Translations under genes and position numbers: made by a program
The notes under the pieces: generated by a model
Told to the model about the DNA's origin: nothing
Seen by the model: the letters and a program-made list of their open reading frames with translations, nothing else
The model's database searches: none
In this document: piece after piece, positions 55,938 through 64,000 of the stretch
Position numbering within the stretch: position 1 is the stretch's first letter
Layout: each line of letters opens with the position of its first letter
DNA from: Leptodontidium sp. MPI-SDFR-AT-0119
Lineage: Eukaryota; Ascomycota; Leotiomycetes; Helotiales; Leptodontidiaceae
Direction of reading: 5' to 3'
Length of the DNA stretch: 64,000 nt
Assembly: GCA_020726505.1 (NCBI GenBank)
Contig: JAHLEZ010000003.1
Coordinates: forward strand, 3,286,001 to 3,350,000

Positions 55938-57251
55938 GGTGGACGACGATTCGTCCAAGCAGTGAGACGAGAGGCAAGTTGCTTTCTGTGAAACCTTCGT
56001 GTATATAATTGACTTTCCTTGCACATATTTATCAAGCTTGATGCTATTCCTCACCGCCTTTTAGTCTCTCCTACAAATTATCTCACGAAACGAAATATTC
56101 CACCAGACCGAGAGCCTCCTACTTACACAGCAAGGAAACACCCACAGCTAGACCCCCAAATTCAACATTAAACTCAGAACTCTTCAATCTAGAGTAATGA
56201 TCACCACCCACAGCTTCAACTTCAAATCAAATCAAGAGATCAAAACATATTCATCCAACCACACCAGCGCTCGCCCCTCCAGACACCCCTCCATCCAAAC
56301 CAAACCAAATAACCACACCAATCCCTTCTCCATCCCACGTGAACCCCCACAACCCCTACCTACCCTCCCAAAATCCCAACAACCTAGATAGACAAAAAAA
56401 AGAAATAAGCAGTCCCATATCCCGCAGCTCTCATCCACGCATTGATATTCCCGCATAATCTAGACCTACCCCACTGTAGCTGCTTGCAGCAAACTATCAG
56501 CCGCATCGATCGCCGGGCCGACTCGTAATTCCAGTTATTGCATTGCATTATCTGATTAAGGCCGGTGTGGCTGTGATTTAACTTTCGCTTTTGGGGGGAA
56601 GGGCTTTGACTTGCTGAAATCTGAAATAATCTGCGAGGTGATGTCGACTATTATCGATGAGGGAGAGACGAGATGAGCTGGGATGGACATTAATTGGCTG
56701 AGGTGTTTACCATGGAGTTTAGGGAGGAGAATGGGAAGACGGAAAGAGCCGTGTGTTATTTTATTTCGTGTCTGATGTGCATGTAGCATGCAGGAGAGCT
56801 AATGAGCGAAAGCAACAGATGGGCCAAGTAGATGAGAGGGGAACAGTAGTTTGATTTTAGTGGCAGGGATCGGATTATTTTGCAGCCTTGCAGTAGATTG
56901 TAGATCTTGATGCAGGTGGGAAGTGCGAGCTTGCAGTAGTGAAAGTCTGAAAGGTCGAGCCAAGGATAAGGAGAATAGTAAAGTTTGGATAAATACCGAT
57001 CTGGCTCAACGTATTTGTGGACTGGACTGGATAGCAATAGACCGAGTTTTGATCTTAATCTACTTTGTCTAATGTCCGAAATTTACCACAGTCTATTGAA
57101 AGATTCGGTATTCGGTGCTTTCTTGCGTTCTCCAACCAGACCAACCTAAACAGCCAGCACCGGAACCCAGACCGAAACCAAGAAAGCCAAAAAGAAAAAC
57201 ATGTTCATAATACAGACGCAAAACAATGAAGCACGTTTCATTTCCAAAGGC
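55938..57251. other. Intergenic region
   Basis: Convergent 3' region; C/A-rich simple sequence at about 56190-56390. Nothing recognised. Confidence 0.4.
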
Positions 57252-58110
57252 CTAGAAACAAGCCTTTCCTAACCCCCTAACCGCATCCCCCAATTCCCTC
57301 AATGTCTGCGCATCCCTGGGGATAGTATGGCCCTTCCCATGATCAAACAATATCGCCTCATCCTGCTCACAAACATTGAACAGCGCCATGGCGCCATGCA
57401 AATACGGATCATCAGCACCAATACAATGCAAGGTCGGGATATCTACAACCTCCTCGCTGATATCCGCGAGCAGCATCTCATTCCTCTCCGGATTCAACGG
57501 CGGCCAGCCCGCAAAGAACACCGCACGCTTAATACTCCTCGGCCGCCCTTCATTCTCAAACCTCCTCCGCTCATCCATAATCAACGTAGAGCCTACGACC
57601 GTGCCTTCAGAATACGCACAAATTCCATCAAACGGCCCGTGTTTCTCGATGGTGTCGTACAGCGCATCGAGGGCTGCGCGGACAGAGGACCGGATCCCCT
57701 CTGAGCCCTCGGGCATCAGTTCGCGGAGGACTTCTTCGGGATTCTCGCCCTCGGGGAAGTCGCGCACGCGTTCGAGCACGTCGTTCTGCTCGATGCCGTC
57801 ATATTCGATGAAGCGGTAATGCGGTGCTGGGCCGAAGTAGTCGAGGAATCCTAAGGGTGGGTGGCATTTTATCGAGCCTTGCGTGAAGAAGAATTCGGTT
57901 GTTCCGTCTAGGGACATCTCTTTGCAGAATGGAGCTGTTGATTGGAGTTTAGCTTTTCATTGTTGCTTGTTTGTTTGATGCTTTGGGGATGTATATACCT
58001 AATTGGACTTCGAAATTCTAGATATGTTAGATTATATCGGAGAAATGGCAGTTGGATGGATCACTCACTTTCGCGCTGCCATAGGCACCTGGAAGACAAA
58101 GAAATCTCAT
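57252..58110 (-). CDS. FSH1-family serine hydrolase (LovG-like)
   Basis: Exons 58110-58069, 58017-57999 (a 19-bp micro-exon) and 57934-57252 give 247 residues in phase, the usual FSH1 length. The spliced N-terminus MRFLCLPGAYGSAKNFEVQL is the family's oxyanion motif. The nucleophile is Ser in AYSEGT (about 129), the acid is in CIGADDPY, and the histidine is in DHGKGHTIP. It is divergent from the polyketide synthase gene 2.1 kb to the right. FSH1-family enzymes such as LovG release the polyketide from highly reducing synthases in several fungal clusters; that role here is inference from position and family. An earlier ATG is not available in frame because the N-terminus depends on the two small introns. 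Confidence 0.87.
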
Positions 58111-60215
58111 CTCGACTTGATACGAGTAGTTGTGCAATATATTTCCTCCTTCGAAATCGAGACCTGTTGTTGACTTCTGCTGATTCCAACTACCTTCAAG
58201 ATCGCCAATGCCCCAATCGCACCTCTCGATAAGAATTGAGCGAAGCGGGGATCAACCAGACTCTCCTCTTCCGACCTGTTGCAATGAGGACTCCGGTTTG
58301 CAAAAGCATGTGCTCGAGGTTCTCTGTCAGTAGAATTACTTGAAAGAAATAACTCTTATCTTAGGTTATCAGGGCTAGCTCTGTGGATAAGAGACAAGAT
58401 CTTCAGATCTTCACCAGCATCTCTAATATGAGATAGAGATGTCTGCGAGATAGTGACTCGAGTGATCCGTGCAAGACGCTTCTAGTTTCTGTAGCGCGGC
58501 GGATATGGCGCCGGCACTTGATTCTGAGCTCGAGCTTAACTTAGAGTGGATGAAGCGCGCTGTCGTCCCGTCTCGGCATCTGTTCTTGTTCTGAGGAGCG
58601 GCTTTACTCCGTAGAGATGCAATAATCGATGTCTATCAGTGTCCACTTCACACAGGAGGTAGGTAGTCCAGAGGAAGAGAGTTTTTGGTTAGGGGAATAT
58701 CGTCCCCGCGAATGGTCTGGGAACACAATGTGGAACAGGAAAGCGAAAGTGCGGGGAAATAAAGTACAGTTCGGCAGAAAAATATGGGTTCGACAGAAGC
58801 ATTAGTACTTCATTCGAAGTATATACATCGACTACCGAGGAAATGGGGGAGAAAGTCCTACCTGGTTGTGACATGTTTTGTTCTGTCCTGACTGATAACG
58901 AACGCAGGAAAGCTCCACGTGTGAAGAGACACCAGGAAGGAAATAACTGACTTGTGGCGCCCGCCTCATACGAAGTAATCGCTGCGAGCAGTTTAAGGGG
59001 CTCGCTAAAACGCGCCACGGTCCTCGATGCGGACTAGGTCCCAAACTCAATTCCCACCTCTCGGGCTTATCATCCCTTCCACCTGTCACGACATATCTAC
59101 CGAGTCTACTGAGGTACTCAAACAACAATAGCTCGTGCAACAGACTCTCCTCGAGATCCAAGCCGGCTTTCCAGATCCAAGATCTAATTCTGTCCACTTC
59201 AGACACAAAGCAATAGCTGGAGAAGAAGCTGAGCCAGTGAGCCGGCAATTACTAAGTTAGCTCTAGTCCTCGCTTCGGTATCGCCGAGTTGTGGTACCTC
59301 ATCCGATCAACTTCAGTCTCCAGTACATTACCAGCTGGTGTCAGTACCATCTCGGTCCTGCTATTAGTCTCTTATCGCATATAATTTCCTGACAGCTGAA
59401 GTCTAGTTGATCAGTTGTGATCTTTTCTGTCTTCTTCTTAGCAACAGATCCACTTGGTTGCAACCTCAACAGAGTGTCAGGGCTTCTCTATCTGTCAGCT
59501 CTCGCGTTGGGGGAAACGATCGTCGTCCTACCAATTTTGCGGCTTGTTCCTGCTTTGTGCTCATAGAAGAGCTCTGTGATCGACAAGTCCTAGATGTTTT
59601 AGTCACTTCTACCATCCCAAGTTCCTCTCCTGCAACGGCTGAGCACAATTGTAACGACATCGCCCATGTGGTGTCCTATCGGCTGGATCTCATGCAGGGC
59701 ATGTGAACCCATATCAAGACCGTTCCCTAAGATTTCTCTTCTGGGTTGAAACATTCACATGCTTCTCTTCATTCCCGCGGTTGGCTCTGTCCTTTATTAC
59801 TTGATTGATAAAGCTTCAAGTTGAGCTCTTACCCTCACACAAGCCCCTCATCCCACTTCTTGTGTGCCTTTTGTACTTTGATGCAGTTGATGCTTCAGCC
59901 GTAAGAGAGTACAACAAAAACCGCTGGCAGTTTGATACCCAACGGTGAATCATTGTGTGAGTTGGCCTTCCAGCATTCGGACATGTTTGCCGCAAACACT
60001 GCTGATACTCCTGGGCCCATAGTTATACCCACCGCCTCTCACCCGTCATACCTCCAGCTTCTCTGACCTCATATCCTTGCCAGTTCGTAGTATCAGTCGC
60101 AACTTCCAAGTAGGTACCTCTAGACGAGGCAAAATTCTTTAAATCTCAAATCAGATTCTTATTTAGCACGTTCTTAGGCTAGGCTACATCACGAGACCTC
60201 CCACGACCCGACAGA
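58111..60215. other. Divergent promoter region of the putative cluster
   Basis: 2.1 kb between the FSH1 hydrolase and the polyketide synthase. A minus ORF at 58832-59248 (138 residues) has no motif I know and no splice support. I see no transposon or repeat. Shared regulatory sites would lie here. Confidence 0.5.
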
Positions 60216-63200
60216 ATGGCACCGTCAGCCCTCCCCGTAAATGGGGAATCCAATGACTTTCCACCCCTCACATACACGGAAAGTCTGAGCAGCGGACGCA
60301 GGACAATTCCAACAAATGCCCAAACAAACAGGCATACCAATGACCATACGAATTGCACTCCACAAATCAATGGATTAGCCCCCCCTGGGTCGGATTCCAT
60401 GCCAATTGCCATTGTAGGCATGGGATGTAGACTTCCAGGCGATGTATCCACGCCTGACGAATTCTGGGAGCTCTGTTCTCGTGCACGGAGTGGTTGGTCA
60501 CCAATTCCCAAGTCCAGATTCAACCACGAAGCTTTCCATCACCCGAATCCAGATAAGATGGGCTGCTACAACCCCGAAGGAGGTCATTTCCTTGAAGAAG
60601 ATGTCGGACTCTTCGACGCTCCGTTTTTCAACATTACGGAGAAAGAAGCCATATCTATGGATCCTCAGCAACGTTTACTCCTCGAATGTACATACGAAGC
60701 GCTGGAGAACGCCGGAATACCAAAACGAGATCTCGTTGGCGAGAATGTAGGTGTCTTTGCAGGCGGCTCATTTGCAGACTACGAGCTTCGCAACTGCAGG
60801 GATACAGATACGGCACCTATTTTCCAGGCGACGGGATGTGCGCAGTCGCTTTTGTCGAACAGACTGTCGTACTACTTTGACTTCTCAGGGCCCAGCTTCA
60901 CTGTCGATACGGCCTGCTCGTCAAGTTTGGGAGCCATGCATCTGGCCTGCCAAAGTATACGAAATGGCGAATCTAGCCAAGCGATTGTGGCTTCCTGCCA
61001 TCTCAATTTACTCCCAGATTATTTTGTTATCATGTCCATGTCGAGGTTAGTCCGTACCCCAGACCCCCACCTCTAGAAGTCTATAGCAGTGAACTACCCG
61101 CTTCCCAAGGTACATTCACTGATCTGCTTCTCTGCAATAGCTTGTTCTCGAAGGAAGGCAAATCATTTGCCTTCGATGCTCGCGGAAATGGCTTCGGTCG
61201 CGGCGAAGGCGTCGGTTGCGTAATTCTCAAACCTCTCGACGAAGCCCTGCGAAATAACGATTCTATCCGCGGAATCATAGCCGGAACAGGAATGAACCAA
61301 GACGGTAGAACGAAAGGCATAACTATGCCAAACGGCGATGCACAAGTCGCACTAATGAAGTCAGTCTACAAGAAATACGGCCTCGACCCAAAAGATACTG
61401 GGTACGTTGAGGCACACGGCACCGGCACGAAAGTCGGCGATCCGATCGAGGCGACTGCTCTGCATGAAGTCTTTGGCGAGGGCCGGACAGCCAAACAACC
61501 CCTTTTCATTGGGTCAGTAAAATCAAATATCGGACATCTCGAAGGTGCCAGTGGCGTTGTCTCCGTCATCAAGACTGCCATGATGCTGGAGAAGGGTTTC
61601 GTCCTACCAAACTGCAATTTCCAGTCTGGGAACCCCAAGATCCCATTCGATGAGTGGCATTTGAAAGTTCCTACCTCACAACGCCCGTGGCCAAGAGGAA
61701 AGAAATACGCAAGTATCAACAATTTCGGCTTCGGAGGGACTAATGCACATACTGTTCTCGAGCGAGCTCCCGTGACCCAAAGATCTCTTCTCCCAGGTAC
61801 AAATGATACACTCGCAACTGGCACCAAAACCCCAGCCAAGAGACTCTACGTTCTCTCTGCGAACGATAAATCCTCCTTAGAAGCTCGGATGCATGATCTT
61901 ACGATCTACTTGGAGCAAAGGCCTGAAGTCTTCCAAAACTCCCTCTTGCCCAACTTGGCCTATACTCTCGGCCAGCGAAGATCGCATCTTGCGTACAAGG
62001 TTGCCATTCCCGCGAGAAATTCATCAGAGCTGATCCCTGCACTTGCTGGTAACGACATCACTCCCTCGCGGTCTACCAAAGAGCCAAGGATTGGTTTCGT
62101 ATTCACGGGACAGGGTGCGCAATGGCATGCGATGGGTCGAGAGCTTCTCGATGCTTACCCTGTATTCGCTGCTACGATGGAGAATATTGATCGATGCCTG
62201 TTCGATCTCGGCGCAGACTTCTCAATGATCGAGGAACTATCCCAAAATGCAGAATCATCCCATGTCTCGGCAGCACATATCAGTCAACCTGCTTGTACCG
62301 CCATCCAGTTAGCGCTGACCGACCTGCTGAAATCATGGGGTATCAAGCCCTCTGCAGTCGTAGGACACTCGAGTGGTGAAATCGGAGCAGCATATGCAGC
62401 CGGTGCGCTTTCCCTTGAGTCCTGCGTTGCTATCGCCTATTTCAGGGGCCAATCGATCGTTCTTTTGAAGAACAAGTATCCTGAGTTGAAGGGTACGATG
62501 ATGGCAGTTGGCGGCAGCGCAGAGGACATGCGACCTCTGATCAAGTTATTGAAAGAAGGTCGAGCAACTGTGGCATGCATCAATAGCCCTTCAAGCATCA
62601 CTGCCTCTGGAGATGAGGAGGCGATCAACGAGCTGCAAGAAGCTGTTGAGGCAAAGCAGATGTTCAATCGCAAGTTACGTGTTGATACCGCGTACCACTC
62701 TCATCATATGAACTTGGTGGCTAAGGAGTACCGCGATACCATCAAGCATGTTAGATCTCGCGAGGCTTCTTCAACATCCTTCCACTCCTCGTTACATGGT
62801 CGTCAAATTGGCACCACGGACTTGGGACCATCATACTGGGTCGAGAACCTCACATGCCCTGTCCGATTCTCTGAAGCGGTACAGAGCATGTGCACGCCCA
62901 TTGGCGATAGCAGCGATCCAGGCGTTGACGTCTTGATTGAAATCGGACCTCACGCCGCTCTCGAAGGACCAGTCAAACAGATTCTCAAATCAATGGGTGG
63001 AAATGCGATCAAGATTCCCTACATCTCCACATTACTCAGAAACAAAGACGCTGTCGACACCGTTGTGCAATTAGCAGCAACTCTATTCATGAAAGGCGTT
63101 GGCATCAATTTCGGGGCAATCAACTTCCCATTTCCCGGCATCAAAGCCCCAGTCCTCCTCACAAACCTCCCAAAGTACTCATGGAATCATTCCACTAAAT

Positions 63201-64000
63201 ACTGGCACGAATCCCGTATCGCCGAGAAACATGCCAACAGACCATTCGCGCGAAATGATCTCATCGGAACGCTTGCATTCTACTCCAATGATCTCGAGCC
63301 AACATGGCGGAACACCATCCGCGCAGACGATATGCCGTGGGTGCGCCACCATAAGATGCAGAACATGTCCGTATACCCCATGGCAGGCTACATCGCTATG
63401 GCAATGGAAGCTGCCTCTCAACGAGCTGCAATGCAAAACGTAGCATTCGACAAATTTGAGCTTCGCGAAGTAACTGTGAGCAGACCACTTGTCATCCACG
63501 AAGGCTCAGACGTCGAAGCCAATATCACACTTCGCTCTTTCACGGAAGGTACGAGATCCTCATCCGATTCTTGGGATGAGTTCCGGATCTTCTCGTGGGC
63601 TAAGGATAGGAGTTGGATTGAACATTGCCGTGGTCTCATCTCGGTTGTCAAGTCAGCTGATGGGAAGAATGTCGTTGATGGCGCTCAGCAGGAGCTGGAT
63701 GCCAGAACCTCTTTGATTTCTCGGATGGTTGCTTTCACTGAAGCTTGCACTTCGGAGGTCAATACCCAACAGATGTACGAAATGCTCTCTGAAGCTGGGG
63801 CTGGGTATGGTCAGACTTTCCAGGGTCTTGAGAATTGCCGTGCGAGTGATAATTACGCTGTCGCAGATCTGATCGTCCCAGATACAGCTGTGATCATGCC
63901 TATGGGTCATGAGCCAGACTTTATCATCCACCCTGCATTCTTGGATCAGTTCATTCAGATCGTCTGGCCTATATTTGGCGCTGGCTGGAAAGGGTTGGAT
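60216..64000 (+). CDS. Highly reducing polyketide synthase, KS-AT-DH part (runs off window)
   Basis: Exons 60216-61045 and 61141 to the window edge; 1,230 residues are seen with no stop. KS begins at about residue 62 (PIAIVGMGCRLPG) with the active cysteine in DTACSSS (C234) and the histidines of EAHGTGT and SNIGHLEG. The AT shows GFVFTGQGAQWHAMGRELL and the nucleophile GHSSGE (Ser about 687). The dehydratase starts with WVRHHKMQN (His about 1013-1014) and later HPAFLDQF, where the second catalytic acid normally sits. The order KS-AT-DH is that of a highly reducing fungal PKS; methyltransferase, enoyl reductase, ketoreductase and ACP, if present, lie beyond the window. The intron in the KS, within the phrase MSMSSLFSKEGKSFAFDARG, is supported by phase. 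An N-terminal low-complexity stretch precedes the KS. Likely partner: the FSH1 hydrolase at 57252. Confidence 0.95.

Noticed and set aside
58832..59248. Minus-strand ORF of 138 residues in the cluster promoter
   Set aside because: Reads partly like protein (WKAGLDLEESLLHELLLFEYL) but has no known motif and no splice signals that extend it; a short regulator gene cannot be excluded.

Overview
The window is genomic DNA of a filamentous ascomycete (Pezizomycotina; the gene repertoire would suit a helotialean Leotiomycete, but the exact taxon is inference). The support is short GT-AG introns of about 45-110 bp whose removal gives in-phase proteins of known fungal families, typical fungal families (DHA2 transporter, NACHT NLR-like protein, 2EXR proteins, GH28-CBM1 pectinase, highly reducing polyketide synthase), a pogo/Fot1 transposon, and several AT-rich, stop-riddled relics that look like repeat-induced point mutation (RIP) or plain decay. 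There are no operons. Exon boundaries given below were worked out by eye from splice sites and reading phase.

Left part (1-13 kb): the 5' half of a drug:H+ antiporter-like transporter, a four-helix membrane protein, a cysteine-containing small secreted protein, two neighbouring genes that share a Cys-rich zinc-ribbon-like tail and the same intron position, and an F-box pseudogene whose intron carries a 2,198-bp pogo/Fot1-type transposon with perfect 30-bp terminal inverted repeats and a TA target duplication. 13-31 kb: a NACHT NLR-like gene, a repeat-rich gene-poor stretch with small inverted-repeat elements, a zinc-free alcohol-dehydrogenase-type reductase, a decayed transcription-factor fragment, a LovD/beta-lactamase-type serine hydrolase, and a C2H2 regulator. 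Two RIP-like relics of a patatin-type triacylglycerol lipase lie at 27.6 and 31.1-32.0 kb; the second was invaded by a 210-bp hAT-type MITE with a near-perfect 8-bp duplication.

Right part (33-64 kb): an ER FKBP isomerase ending in HNEL, a small hypothetical protein, a short-chain dehydrogenase, two repeat-containing secreted proteins, a secreted alpha/beta hydrolase, two adjacent decayed genes (a PARP-type ADP-ribosyltransferase and a cytochrome P450), two convergent 2EXR genes separated by a tandem repeat, a rhamnogalacturonase-like GH28 with a cellulose-binding CBM1 tail, and at the right edge an FSH1-family hydrolase divergent from the 5' part of a highly reducing polyketide synthase (KS-AT-DH seen before the window ends).

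Functionally, the right edge is the likely start of a polyketide cluster (PKS plus LovG-like releasing hydrolase). The secreted proteins, pectinase and NLR suit a plant- or litter-associated fungus. The middle is a turnover zone where genes are duplicated, hit by transposons and decay.
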